A stretch of DNA of 33,007 nt from assembly GCA_000697335.1 (NCBI GenBank), contig JNEM01014444.1, positions 1 through 33,007 of the forward strand. Reading direction: 5' to 3'. Source of the stretch: Conidiobolus incongruus B7586. Its lineage: Eukaryota; Entomophthoromycota; Entomophthoromycetes; Entomophthorales; Conidiobolaceae. Below are positions 1-11,672 of the stretch, piece by piece; the stretch's first letter is position 1; each line of letters opens with the position of its first letter. Made by a program: the position numbers and the translations under genes. The notes below the pieces were generated by a model that ran no database searches, was not told the DNA's origin, and saw only the letters and a list, made by a program, of their open reading frames with translations.

Positions 1-1541
1 TAAATATTTATTAAATATAAAATAAGTTTAGATTATTAATTTATAATAATATAATAAAATTTTTAAATAAATTTAATTCTAATTAATATAAATTAATATA
101 AGTTTAAATTTATTAAAATTATAAATTATTAATGTTTTTCTTGAATTAAAAAAATAAAATTTTATATTTGAAAAATTAAAATTAAATGCTATATATAAAT
201 AAGTCTTTTGGAAAAATAATTTAATTAATAAACAAAAAGAAATTCAAAATTATATAGAAAAATATATTATATTTATAATTATAAACTAAAAATATTATTA
301 AAAATATTATAGACTATATTTAATAAATTTTCAATGATCAATTAAATATAATTTTATGAAATTAAATGAAATTATTATAGAATAATAATAAGTAATTTTT
401 AATAATTAACATGTTTTAATATAGTATTTAATAAAAAATAGTTTTAATCATTTATATTATAATTATAAAAATATTATTTATATATAATTTAAACATAATA
501 ATATAAAATTAAAAAGTTAAGATATAATATATATTGGATTATTAAAAGATAATTTATATATATTGATATTAAATCAGATTTTTTCATGAAAAATTATTAT
601 TAATTCATATTAATATAAACATAAAATTTTCAAAAATTCAACAACTATACTTTGGATATTTTAGAGAAATAACGATATTCCAAATAAAATGCAAGCAATT
701 TGTTTAAATATTATATATGAAATTTAAGAAAGCTCTTAATAAGTTCTATTTTTAGGCTGGATATTGTTTTTTGCTTAATTAAAAGGAAATTCATTCTTCA
801 AAACGAAGTAAAACTTGAATCCGCTTGGAGTTTATGTGGTTTTAAACTTTCTAATATTAACTGTACATTTGAGATCATATAACAATATTCAAACTTATTC
901 TAATGTTTTTAAGTGGAATCATATTCAAAATTGCTTGAATTTGGTTTAAAAATATTTATAATATAGTAATTTAAAATAACATCCAGGTATTTTTACTACA
1001 TATGGTAATTTTTCTAGGCTTAGATCAAATATTGATATGCACACTCAGATTCATTAGAATGTTTGGGAATCGTTTGGAAATTTTTATTAAAAACAACAAT
1101 TTATAAGTAAAATAAACATAAATTTGCTTTACACCATCTTGTAAAAAAATCATATTGAGTTAATATGTTAAAAGAGTAAAGAGTAATTAGATGTTAGCGA
1201 GAATTAAGAAAATATTATTCTGAATAAGGAAAATTTAAAATTCAAAAGAATGGTACAGAATATATAATATAATTGTTTGACTTTACTAAACTAGTATATA
1301 ACAATTTATTTATTAAGTTTATAAGATTCATAGATTCTAGTGATTTTTATATTTAATTTTAAAAGCTTGTTTTGATTATTAATAATCTATAGATATAATT
1401 TGTAGTTGATTTGATGAGAATGAGTATATTTATTTTATTCAATTTATAAACTTTAAACGTATCTACTTAAGATATCAAATTGAATAATTATTTAATACAA
1501 TAAATCATAGTCTTGAGAAGAATAACGAGTTCATTAAGATA
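1..1541. other. AT-rich intergenic sequence, no gene seen
   Basis: No open frame of useful length and no RNA-gene signature is visible. The stretch is dominated by A/T runs, with a slightly more mixed patch around 760-860 that does not encode anything I recognise. It lies downstream of the minus-strand DOT1 gene, so its right edge should hold that gene's 3' UTR and poly(A) region. Confidence 0.6.
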
Positions 1542-3243
1542 TTATTGATTTGATAAATACTCTTCAAGAGGGAAACGATCGATAGTTTGTAAGTAATAAT
1601 CACCTGCGCTATTTGTCCAACTGACGAAATCTTTTGCATAGCTCAGTTTTTCACACTTCATAATTGCACTCAATTCACCCAAGTTGCGCTTATTCACCTT
1701 GAAATCTAAAGGTACGAGTGGTTTTAAAGACACTACTTTGGCACCGTTCTTCATATTCATTAATAACTCACTTAGTTTGTTGTCTAAGCGGCTGTCAAAG
1801 AGATAGTTGTTAGCTAGAACTACATCTGCTTGCGCAATTTTAGATTTGATGATAGGATCGCTAGCAAGATCACCTTGATGAAGCCAGCATTTGGGAGGAG
1901 TTGCGTTATATATAACATAACGATGATGTAGTTCTTGTCTGTTGAGTCTAGCTAAAGAATGCGTGATGGGTACAATTTCTACACCGTGAGCTTCACATCC
2001 AACTTGAGCAGCGACTTGGAGCACGACATTACCAATACCGGATCCCAAGTCGATAAAAATCATATCCTGCGTTAATCCTGTCTTTTCAATAATTTCATTC
2101 ACGAAAATCGGGTTGATTTCGCCATAAGTAGTGCTGGAGAAAGCGCGATTTTCAACGAGCAGATCTGAATGAGGTGCAACTGCTCTGGAATATGCCTGGT
2201 GGAGAAAATGGCTGGAAACTTGTGGGTTCTTCAAGGGCATTGGATCTATGAACTGGCTATTTTGGTTAATTTCGCGTGTCAACTGGTTAATCTGATGGAG
2301 TGTATCCATGAAGAGTTGTTGATCACTTGTATTTTTACTCTTGATTAATGTACGGATAAGTCCAGCTTTCGAATCACCATATCGACTACCAACTTCAGGA
2401 TCACAGCAGTAATAGGCAATCAACTCAACAGTGCTGATAATGTCCTGAACTGGGTTATATTCTTCATGATCGATAGCTGCTTCCTTTCTACTATAAGGTA
2501 CAACAAGACTGAATGTTTCTCTGAATCCACTAGGATACTCTAATTCGACAAGTGGTGAAGATGTGGTGGTGTTGGTGAAAAATGGCTTGTAAGTGTGTGT
2601 CCTTGTGTTCTTGGTGATTTTAAAGGAATGAATAGGAGCGGATGTTATGGCAACAGAAGCATAGGTGGACTTGCTAGCAACTGTATTAGGAGTGGAAGGG
2701 AATCCATTAGGTGATGCAGTATCTAAATGATGACTATTTCTTCTAAACTTCTTTGAAGGATTGGATTTTTCATCTAAAAACTAATTTAATTATATGGATA
2801 TTAGGATATAGGATGTTCAAAATATTGTTACCATTGGCAATTTGATGAGTAAGAGAATACTTTGGAGGAATATAAGATTTAGGAATTAATCTACGACTAA
2901 GATCCTCAGATATGTCTTGTTCAATAGCTTTAGCTCTTGTAAGATCTCTAAAATGAACTTTAATTGATGCAGCTTCCTTCAAGCCTTGGATCGTTTTATA
3001 AAATTGCTCGGGATCTTCATTAAATTGGTCAAAGTTGCTCGAAACTAGCTCTTCAAAAGATCTAGCTAAACTGTATTGAGAATTGGGGTCAATATTAGCT
3101 ATTTTAAATAGATTTCGTAAGGTATAAATATCTAATTGAGAAATAGGTTTATATTGATTTTTGGAAGGTAAGCCATATTTTAATTCTTGTCTATTAACAT
3201 GATCATTGGAATTAGAATCAGATGAATCTGAATCACTATACAT
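1542..3243 (-). CDS. DOT1: DOT1-family histone H3-K79 methyltransferase, two exons
   Basis: Encodes an S-adenosylmethionine-dependent methyltransferase of the DOT1 fold, which in the family methylates lysine 79 of nucleosomal histone H3 in the nucleus. Exon 1 is 3243-2832 and exon 2 is 2773-1542, giving 547 aa; the 58-nt intron (GTAACA...TTTTTAG) is phase 1 and is needed to join the two open frames. Seen in the product: an acidic Ser/Asp-rich N-terminus, a YGEINP motif at about residues 354-359, the SAM-binding DLGSGIGN at 379-386, an acidic residue in VEI at about 403, LANNYLFD at 457-464, and a terminal SWTNSAGDYYLQTID at 522-536. These follow the order of known DOT1 catalytic domains. The N-terminal 140 residues are not recognisable and may be lineage-specific. 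The 5' splice site GTAACA is weak, but it is the only GT nearby and it keeps the frame. It is unlikely to be another methyltransferase. Confidence 0.93.
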
Positions 3244-4100
3244 TTTTAAAATAACAATAATAATTAACTAAATGTAAATTGTATTATTTTTAATTTTATT
3301 TTTACTCCATGATGACTCATCTTATATTAAATTATATCTTATTAGAATATATGGGATGAATTTATTTGATTCGTTACAGTTAATAATTAAATGCTGCAGT
3401 CAATTTGCTTGGTTAATGAAATTTGAAAGTGAATTTGAATAAAATTTTATAAACAATATTATAGGATACACCACGCTTTGATCGAATATATTTTAAACAC
3501 TATGCTTTGATATAGAATATATGAATTATTGTAATGAACTATGATAAATAGTCAAGTGTAAAGCAGGATAAATATAATCACTAAAGCTGATTATTTATTC
3601 ATTATGTACTCATAATTTTTTCTATAGAATGACCAATATAAATATGATCATGTTATCTGTTAATCAAGTCAATTAAAATTTACATTAATATATTTTATTC
3701 TACTTAAAATTCATTATAGAGGTATATTTATCATAAAAATATTTGCCTGTAGAAAATTTCATTAGACTATTAGATAATGATATGGAAAAATTGAAACATT
3801 GTATACAAAAAACCAATTATATTTATAAATATAATAACAGATAAAATTAAATAAAAGGTTTTAAATATTTTGTTAAATTTAATAATGAATTCAGTAAGTA
3901 TGACTTGTAAGTTAAATCAAATTTGGAAAGTTAAAAAGTATCTGTCAGATTCAAAAGTTGAAATATATAAAAAAATGAATATTTTATTGAATTTTGTATT
4001 AATAGTTATTATATTGTAAAAATAATAATCTTAAATATTTATCTTAATAAAAAACAATGGGTAGAATTACATCTCCTGTATCTATTACACTGCAGTGGCT
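3244..4100. other. AT-rich spacer between DOT1 and the APH-like gene
   Basis: This 857-bp stretch lies upstream of DOT1 and downstream of the APH-like gene, both on the minus strand, so it should contain the DOT1 promoter. I see no further open frame and no clear TATA or paired regulatory motif. Confidence 0.5.
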
Positions 4101-4796
4101 CTATATAAAGTCTAGATATCTATGGATAATATCTTCAAGTTCCGGAGGATAGTACCCAGCATACTGCCAATTCCTTATACCTATAAGCTTATTGTCTTTG
4201 AGCACGAATGATTTATAATTTAACGCCATATGGCAGAATATATTATATTCTGAATATTTAGTATTTTTTAGTTCATGGAGAATCTTTCTCCCCAAATCTG
4301 TGTTTACTAAGCTTTTGGGTACCTTATCATCCTCTATTTCCCCATTAACTCTTTTTTCAAACGCATCAATAAAATATTCGATATAATCAGCTCCAATGTT
4401 CATAAGTATCGGTGTGTTTTGATCACTTAACGGCAAACCTAAGATATCATCTCGTCCGGAAAAATTAAAAAAGCTTGATAACCATCTTTTAGACGATATA
4501 TTTCTTAAATGCTCTTTGAATTTCATCGCATCGATCATAATCTCATACTTATAAGGATTGGCATACCATTCTTCAAGTGTCTCAATAATATCTCCCTCTA
4601 TATTCTCACCTACAACCAAATGGTAAGGCTTTTTTTCGCTCATCCTAAGATAAGTGTTTATAGGTGAGTGATAAACTTTGGCTGAACCGGTGTTATACAT
4701 GTGAGGATTTAGAATTTCATCTTTTTAAGAATGAAGAAAATTTTATTAGACCTAAGGACGAATAAAGAATTATATCTCACCTTTGTCTATCTTCAT
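4101..4796 (-). CDS. APH-type phosphotransferase C-lobe-like protein, probably catalytically dead
   Basis: The C-terminal third resembles the catalytic lobe of fungal APH/choline-kinase-like phosphotransferases. HMALNYKSF (about residues 169-177) aligns with the family pattern HGDLxxxNI, and GIRNWQYAGYYPPELED (186-202) aligns with GIIDWExAGWYPxxxE. Every residue expected to act in catalysis is changed: the catalytic Asp is Ala, the metal-binding Asn is Ser and the metal-binding Asp is Asn. The ATP-binding N-lobe is also almost absent. The main open frame starts at an ATG at 4700 (199 aa). A better model adds a 16-nt exon 4796-4781 (MKIDK) and a 60-nt phase-1 intron 4780-4721 (GTGAGA...AAAAAG), giving 211 aa; the AAG acceptor is weak. 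The frame is intact, so this could be a pseudoenzyme, or a young pseudogene whose upstream half is gone. The function is unknown. A CCAAT box lies at 4869-4875. Confidence 0.55.
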
Positions 4797-5115
4797 AGAG
4801 AAAGATTTTTAAGTGTGAAATTATGGGATTATTCTTTTCCTTCATTATTCAAAATTCAAATTACTCATCCAATCATAATCCAACTTTAAGCAAAATTTTC
4901 TAATTACAAAATTGAATGAATTTAAAAATTTTGGGATGTTGCAAGTAGGGTATAAAAAGCTATCAAATATAAAATTTTTGAGAATTTACTGCTTACTGTA
5001 GATTAATAATATACACTCTTGTATCAAACTCTTTAAAGTTGATCTAAGAGCGTTATTAATTACTGTTAATTACTTAATACTTTGACATATTTTAATTTTC
5101 GAATAATTTACTAAA
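4797..5115. promoter_or_regulatory. Divergent promoter between the APH-like gene and NOP1
   Basis: This 319-bp intergenic stretch separates two divergently oriented genes. It contains CCAATCA at 4869-4875 (TGATTGG when read toward the APH-like gene) and a TATA-like TATAAAA at 4951-4957 facing NOP1, about 165 nt before its ATG. Assigning either element to either gene is inference. Confidence 0.45.
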
Positions 5116-6311
5116 ATGGGTTTTGGTATGTGATCATATTACCATTTTGAAAATATAATAATATTGTCCAAAGTATTAAGCTCAAGTCGATGATTCTATG
5201 AGGCTTGGGCATAAAGTTTGGGTTAACCAATGTTATTCTTTTTATTTGTTTGGTTTTTTCAATATACTAACCAAATTTAGGTGATCGTGGTGGTCGTGGT
5301 GGTGGTCGCGGTGGAGGCCGTGGCGGTGCCGGTGGTCGTGGTGGCTTTGGCGGTGGTGGCCGTGGAGGCGGTCGCGGAGGCTTCGGTGGAGGTGATCGTG
5401 GCGGTCGCGGAGGCGGCCGTGGCGGTTCCTTCAAAGCTGGAGGCCGCGGCGGTGCCGGTGGTCGCGGTGGAGGTCGTGGTGGAGCCAGAGGCGGCCGTGG
5501 CGGAGCCCGTGGTGGAGCCAAAGGTGGCAAGCCCGGAGCTAAGGGAGGTTCCAAGGTTGTTATTGAACCCCATCGTCACGAAGGTATTTTTATTCAATTT
5601 CAGTTTTTATAGTTTCTAAATTTTTTTCTAGGTGTCTTTGTTGCTAGAGGCAAAGAAGATTTGTTAGTCACCAAGAATCTTGTCCCTGGTGAATCTACCT
5701 ACGGTGAAAAGCGTATCGCCGTTGAAAATGAAGACGGTACTAAAGTTGAATACCGTGTCTGGAATCCTTTCCGTTCCAAGTTGGCTGCTGCTATCTTAGG
5801 TGGTGTTGATCATATTCACATTGCTCCTGGCAAGAAGGTTCTTTACTTGGGTGGTTCCAGTGGTACTACTGTTTCTCATGTTGCTGATATTGTTGGTCCC
5901 GAGGGCGTTGTCTACGCTGTTGAATTTTCTCACCGTTCTGGTCGTGATTTGATTAATGTTGCCAAGAAGAGAACCAACGTTATCCCCATCATTGAAGATG
6001 CCCGCCATCCTCACAAGTACAGAATGTTAGTTGGTATGGTTGATGTTGTTTTTGCCGATGTTGCTCAACCTGATCAAGCTCGTATTATTGCTCTTAACTC
6101 TCACTATTTCCTTAAGAACGAAGGTCACATTGTCATCTCTATCAAGGCCAACTGTATCGATTCTACTGTCGAAGCCTCTAAGGTCTTTGCTAGTGAAGTT
6201 AACAAGATGAAGCAAGAAAAGATCAAGCCTCAAGAACAACTTACATTGGAACCTTATGAACGTGATCACGCCATCGTTGTTGGTCAATACCGTCCTTCCC
6301 CCAAAAAATAA
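5116..6311 (+). CDS. NOP1: Fibrillarin, box C/D snoRNP 2'-O-methyltransferase, three exons
   Basis: Encodes the methyltransferase subunit of box C/D snoRNPs, which 2'-O-methylates pre-rRNA in the nucleolus. Exons are 5116-5125, 5281-5583 and 5632-6311, giving 330 aa; both introns are phase 1. Exon 1 codes only MGF plus one base. Exon 2 encodes a Gly/Arg-rich (GAR) tract of about 85 residues that forms a strong GC island. Exon 3 carries the fibrillarin methyltransferase fold with [11 protein letters not shown] (about 174-184), YAVEFS (199-204) and [10 protein letters not shown] (245-254). The start is chosen because it lies directly before a GTATGT donor whose intron ends in TACTAAC plus TTTAG, and it yields the expected MGFGDRGG opening. 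Length and domain order are normal for the family. Codons are richer in C-ending and GGT/CGT forms than the neighbours, as expected for a highly expressed gene. Confidence 0.96.
5126..5280 (+). other. NOP1 intron 1 with a canonical branch point
   Basis: This 155-nt intron has a GTATGT donor, a TACTAAC branch sequence at 5265-5271 and a TTTAG acceptor at 5280. It is about three times longer than the other introns in the window and has the most canonical signals. I looked for a box C/D snoRNA inside it: a GTGATCA near the donor is a one-mismatch C box, but no CTGA D box follows, so I do not call one. Confidence 0.85.
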
Positions 6312-6999
6312 GTGACCTAACTAAGACATTCATATAGAATACTTTAGAATAATTCAATATTTGTAAACCTTCAACATTATATGCTACATTAGAATTAAGA
6401 TTTTTCTCTTCATATTTTATTTTTTTATTTATATAAACTCTGTTTTAATATAAAATTTTTACTTTATTTCCATTTTCCATATATTATTTGATTCTACCAT
6501 ACAATTGATAGTTTATTTCTAACTGTTCAAGCATATTTAATATCTCTTATATTAAATCATTTTTCATCAAATATGACAAAGTTTTTCTTGATATTTGCGA
6601 ATATTGAATTTTTTCGATGACCTTAAAGGGTTTTATTTCATATTTTTCATTCAACTCAACATAAAAATATTAAAATAATTATTATTAAATTTGAAAAGAA
6701 TATAATTGAGTGAAATTCATGTTATATTGTAGAATCTAATAACTAGTGTAATTTTAGTGTTTAAAAGTTAATTAAATATTTTTTTTCAAGGTTATTAAAT
6801 ATATTAAATTTAGCATTTAATTAATGTAATTAAACTATATATAACTATCTTCAAAATGAATTGATTAAATTTAAGTCAATTTACAACCCGAATTAGTTTT
6901 GAAAATTAATTGAATAATTTGAATAAGATAGTAAGATACATTATTCAATAATAAATAAGGTTTATTATTAACAAATATACACAAACATTAAATCAAATA
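6312..6999. other. Convergent spacer between NOP1 and the zinc-cluster gene
   Basis: This AT-rich stretch takes the 3' ends of NOP1 (plus) and the Zn(II)2Cys6 gene (minus). No open frame or RNA gene is visible. Terminator and poly(A) signals are presumably here, but I cannot pin them down in such AT-rich sequence. Confidence 0.5.
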
Positions 7000-8712
7000 T
7001 TATTCTTGATTCAAGTTTACTCCACTCTTAACAGCACCCTCTTCAATCATTTTAATTACACTTAAAATATACTTATTTTGAAATTTAAAACTTAATATAA
7101 TTACATAAATAGATCTCAATCTCGAAGCTAAATGAAATTTAAGCTCTTCTTTTGTAGATGATAAGGTACGAATAATGGTGAAACTCAATCTAATCAATAT
7201 CAATAGCTGGAAATTAAAATAATAAATCGGAGTTTGGTGAAATAATGATACTAGATGATCAACTGTAATGATAAATTTATCTATCATCTTTTGAGGATAT
7301 AGCTGATTTTGTAGTGATTGTGGTTTAAATAAGTCGACTCTCAGCTTAGTACCGTATAGTAAGAAGGTTAAATGTGTTTTATAGATTGTAATCCTGCCAA
7401 CAATTGATAGATCTCGAAATTCGGTGAAATGATTTTGGATTTCGTCAAAGGATTTCATGGTTCGTTCAAATACAAAATCTACCCATTTGGAAAATCTTTC
7501 AATGTGAAAGAAACACTCTTCAAAAGTTTTACAGTTTGGGAGGATTTCCAAATTCAGCCAAATAGACAGTTTCACCAGGAAATAATATAATGGAAGTGCT
7601 TGAGTGTACTTCAAGCTGCAGTAACTTTCAATCTTATCTAAGTATGCTGTGGGATGGGTAGGGGCAGTACCACAGGTCAACACAAAATGAGGCTGCAATG
7701 AAGAATCGCATAGATCTACCTCACTAATTAATGTATTGACAGGAGGCATTTCGAAATATGGTGGATGATGAAAGTTTAGTCCACTTTGAACATACAATAA
7801 ACCAGCAAAACCAATCCAAATTCGGTTTCTGATAGATGCAATTAGCTTATTATAGGTGTTTAATATATGATCAAGACCTAGCAAAACTCCCATTCGGTGC
7901 ATATGCTGGAAATAACGTTGGAATGGCTTCATATCACCCTTTGTAAGGTACATTGTACAAACTAACATCAATACCTGTAGGGTTGACAATTTAGGCTTGA
8001 AGTATACCTGCTTTATATTTTCTATCATCAAATTTTCGAGATACTGACAAAGGCCTGGAGTTGCAGAAGGTAAACAAGTATAACCACACCAGTACATACT
8101 AGCCAATAATGCTGGAGGATATGAATGTCGATATTTAAAAAAGTGCTGCTTACTGATGATAGGGACTTGGAGATGAAAACAATCAAAATAAGTTGATAAT
8201 ATAGAGTCCCAAAACGAGGGAGATCGAAGCAACTCCGATTCTCGCTGTGATAATTGGGAAGATGAGGACAAAGTTGCAAAATTGATATAATTTCTCCAAT
8301 GAGGGATGGTTGTTCGAATCCAAGACAAAGGAAACCTCATAGAAGTGGGAGTAGAATGAAACGGAAATCCAATAGCAAATCTTAACAATGGAAATAAATT
8401 AGAGTTGAGAAGTGATGAAATCAAAGACGATTCAAGGTGATCACTGCTAGATTTGGCTACATTTCTGGATAACTGCAAGGGCTCCGGCAGCATTGGAGTT
8501 AGAGGGATTCTAAAAGCTGAAGGTTTTGGACTTGAAATATTCTTTTTCAGTCTCAAGTTAATTTTGGTGAGAAAGTTGATAGGTAGATCCTGTTTAGAAT
8601 ATATACATTGAACTTTTCTTTTTATACATCGATTACATTGGGGCAGCGTTCTATCACATTTAACTTTTCTAGTTTGACAGTCATCACAGGAATAAGGATG
8701 AATATTCGACAT
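7000..8712 (-). CDS. Zn(II)2Cys6 fungal transcription factor
   Basis: A 570-aa single-exon protein with an N-terminal binuclear zinc cluster: Cys at residues 9, 12, 19, 26, 29 and 36, spaced C-x2-C-x6-C-x6-C-x2-C-x6-C, with the basic TRKVK loop typical of GAL4-type DNA-binding domains. A linker rich in Lys/Ser follows. From about residue 167 a region containing FWDSILSTYFDCFHLQVPI is typical of the start of the fungal-specific transcription factor middle homology region, and the rest is helical and hydrophobic as in that domain. Such proteins are nuclear activators or repressors, often binding CGG-containing half sites. The target genes cannot be read from the sequence, and no neighbour forms an obvious metabolic cluster with it. 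The ATG at 8712 is right before the cluster and is the natural start. Confidence 0.9.
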   Translation of the reverse strand: MSNIHPYSCDDCQTRKVKCDRTLPQCNRCIKRKVQCIYSKQDLPINFLTKINLRLKKNISSPKPSAFRIPLTPMLPEPLQLSRNVAKSSSDHLESSLISSLLNSNLFPLLRFAIGFPFHSTPTSMRFPLSWIRTTIPHWRNYINFATLSSSSQLSQRESELLRSPSFWDSILSTYFDCFHLQVPIISKQHFFKYRHSYPPALLASMYWCGYTCLPSATPGLCQYLENLMIENIKQVYFKPKLSTLQVLMLVCTMYLTKGDMKPFQRYFQHMHRMGVLLGLDHILNTYNKLIASIRNRIWIGFAGLLYVQSGLNFHHPPYFEMPPVNTLISEVDLCDSSLQPHFVLTCGTAPTHPTAYLDKIESYCSLKYTQALPLYYFLVKLSIWLNLEILPNCKTFEECFFHIERFSKWVDFVFERTMKSFDEIQNHFTEFRDLSIVGRITIYKTHLTFLLYGTKLRVDLFKPQSLQNQLYPQKMIDKFIITVDHLVSLFHQTPIYYFNFQLLILIRLSFTIIRTLSSTKEELKFHLASRLRSIYVIILSFKFQNKYILSVIKMIEEGAVKSGVNLNQE

Positions 8713-10786
8713 AAATTAAATTTTAATTGAAAAACAATTTAATTTGTCAAGAATGACATGATTAGTATATATCATTATAATGGGATATGTATTATGGGAC
8801 TTAAAGGAATCAAATTAAAAATATTTTTTACAAATTTATTACCCTTGAGAAAATCCTTATACAGTGATTGATTTAAACCCTCTTATATTGTAAATTATTG
8901 TACAGCTGAGCTGCTCCTAATTAATAGTGATTTTTGAACTTAGTGAGAAAGAGAAAATATATTGTTAAATATTATTTATGTAGGCATATCATGATTATAA
9001 ATCAAAAGCATGTTTGAAATGATATTTTATATTTTAAATTAACATACCTATAAAATAAAAAAAAATTATTAATAATAAAGTGAAGTTTAACTGTAACTTA
9101 TTATCATAAATTAGTTAGGTATATTCTAGTTTTAAAATAATTTCTCCAAATCAAATGACTTATTATCAGTCATAAATGATTGATTAATTCTAAGTTACAA
9201 ATGATAAGAAAATTAAAATATATCATGTGATGCATTAATCAGTAAATTCCTATCAATTTAATTGCCTTTATTATTCATATAAAATATTAGATATAATTCA
9301 ACAACACACACATTATTTGAGTATGTATTCTTAAATTACAATGACAGTAAGAAAGTTAATACGTGGGATAAGAATAGAGAATCATATGATATCATTTTAT
9401 ATACGATTTAATCTTAACAATTTTATAATCAACTAATTTATTTATTTATTTATTTCGCATGATTTATCACAAATATCTGTTTTATAAATATGCATATTTT
9501 CTCTACATAATGTCCGAAATATATTAATTGAATATTTTGCTATATATATATGATTAAATATTAATGTTAGATGAGCCCCTTGGTCGGTAATATTAAAATT
9601 ACAAGTGAAAATTTATAATGTATATACCCATGTTTTATCTATTTTCAATATCTAGAATCTTAGTTGACAGCTAATAAATTTGATTGTTTAAGGTATAAAA
9701 ATATTGAAAAATAAGCTTAAAAATACTCACTAACATTATAATATTTGAAATACAAATATATTAATTCAAGAGAATTAAAATGATATCAGACTTGTAAGAC
9801 GTTTTAAGATCATATAGTGTTCTTAAATTTCCAGTTCAAATTATATAAATGCTGAATTCACATTTAATAATATATATATCATTTTGGTAATTGACAAATA
9901 AACTTGTATCTAATTTAATCCTGATTCAATTATATAATCAAAATTTTATTAATTATCGAAAATTAAAAAGGTATTAAATTTCAAGACAATTTAAATCTAA
10001 CATATAAAATCAATATTTTAAATTATTTAAAATAATATTTTTCAAAGTTTAATAATTAATTAAAATATAGTAGCAACATGTTATTATTATTATTACGATT
10101 AACATCAAATTCATCCAAAGAATCTAATATTCTTTTTTTAGAAAATTTCAAATTATGAATAAATTTAGACTAAATTAGTATATATTATTTAATTAATAAT
10201 TCGGATTGTTCGACATTATTGTTAATAAAATAAAATCAATAATCTATCTTTTAATAGTATGTTTTATCACATGATAATTGTAATTGAAAAATAGTTCTGT
10301 ACTAAACTTTTATTATTCGGTTATTTATTGAATATGTCCAGTATTCATCATATTTAAATTATATAAGTATATTTCATTTTTTTCATACTAAAATATAAAA
10401 TATTGTACAAAATACTTATATTCAATATTATGTCATATATTCCGCATATAATAATTTGATTTCTTGATTGCAAACAATTGAAAAATATTTTCAAGCTAAG
10501 ATTCAAAGAATTGAATAAGGTAATTCTCCTATAAGAAACTTTAATTATCTTGCAATTTTCTTCGGTAAACTTAATAAATAATATTTTATTATATTATTAT
10601 AAAGAATAAAAATTGAATTATTTAATATAAAATAGTATTTTGTATTAATAATCTCTAAGTAAGTATATGATAATTAAAAAATAATATAATTTTTAATTAT
10701 AAAAATATTTAGTTAATTTAATATTGCTTATTAGTTTTCAAAATTAGTAAATAAATAATAATTATTTAAAATTTTTTATAAATGTG

Positions 10787-10811
10787 ATTAATTAATTAAT
10801 TAATTAATTAA
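10787..10811. repeat. (ATTA)n microsatellite
   Basis: About six uninterrupted copies of ATTA. Its surroundings are equally AT-rich, and I see no function. Confidence 0.9.
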
Positions 10812-11640
10812 CTCATAATTACTATTCTGATCAGTTTGAATATTTTTATTAAAATCTAATTTTTTATATTTCAAAAAATAGCAAAAAAATATTATAAGTT
10901 CAATCAAATTATGCAATTTTCCAAAAATAATATTTGATTCATACACTCTGATTTCTGGCAATCAATCCTTTCATTATGTTTTATTTAATAATACTCTTAT
11001 TTATATGAAAGATCCATTATAATGATTTTAGCAGTTTTTCAGAGTATATTAAATAATGAATAGCTGAATCACAGAGTAATTAATAATTCAAAGGTTTATT
11101 TTGAAATTAAAAATTAATGAAGTTGTAAGTTATAGTATTTATTCAATTAATTAGTAGATATTAAGAATATATTTGTTAAATGAGCTATTCTAATTAATTT
11201 AATATTTTCAAGAATCCATCTATTTTTCATAATTAATCGATTAATATAAATATGCAAATATTGTTGATGTTTGATGAAATCATTAATCAAATTTAATAAT
11301 TTTCATTCATAATTATATATCCATAGCTAGATATAATTGATATATAAAGTTTAAATATCAAAATATAACTGTTTTTCATTATACTGTTCTTGGGATTTCT
11401 ACTAGCAATGAGCATACTTATTAGTAATCAAAGACCTAATGTATTATATTTTATTTTTGGCTATATTATCCATTTAATATATTAAAAATAATTAAAAAAG
11501 GAAATAACGAATAGTTTTAAACTATTTTATCAAAAGTTATTAATCAAATATATAGAAATATCAAGCTAAAGGAGGCTTATTATTGATTACATAGTTTATT
11601 TTTTGACTCTGATCCTTTGTTAATGAATTCAATTGATTTT

Positions 11641-11672
11641 TTGTTAATGTTTAATATATTAAACATTACCAA
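11641..11672. repeat. Long AT-rich palindrome
   Basis: A perfect 24-bp palindrome spans 11645-11668 (arms TAATGTTTAATA). After one mismatch it continues for three more paired bases on each side, so it could extrude a cruciform or hairpin. In DNA this AT-rich, one such palindrome in 33 kb could be chance. Confidence 0.6.

Noticed and set aside
5126-5280. Possible box C/D snoRNA in NOP1 intron 1.
   Set aside because: Only an imperfect C box (GTGATCA) is present; no CTGA D box or terminal stem was found.
5281-5619. Open frames on both strands over the NOP1 Gly/Arg tract.
   Set aside because: They are out-of-frame shadows of the GC-rich GAR repeat: Val/Ala-rich, Pro-rich and Thr/Ala-rich translations with no domain.
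10266-10273. ATCACATG matching the yeast point-centromere CDEI consensus, with a second reversed copy at 9224-9231.
   Set aside because: No CDEIII-like element follows at the right distance, the organism is not clearly a point-centromere yeast, and an 8-base match of this type is expected by chance.
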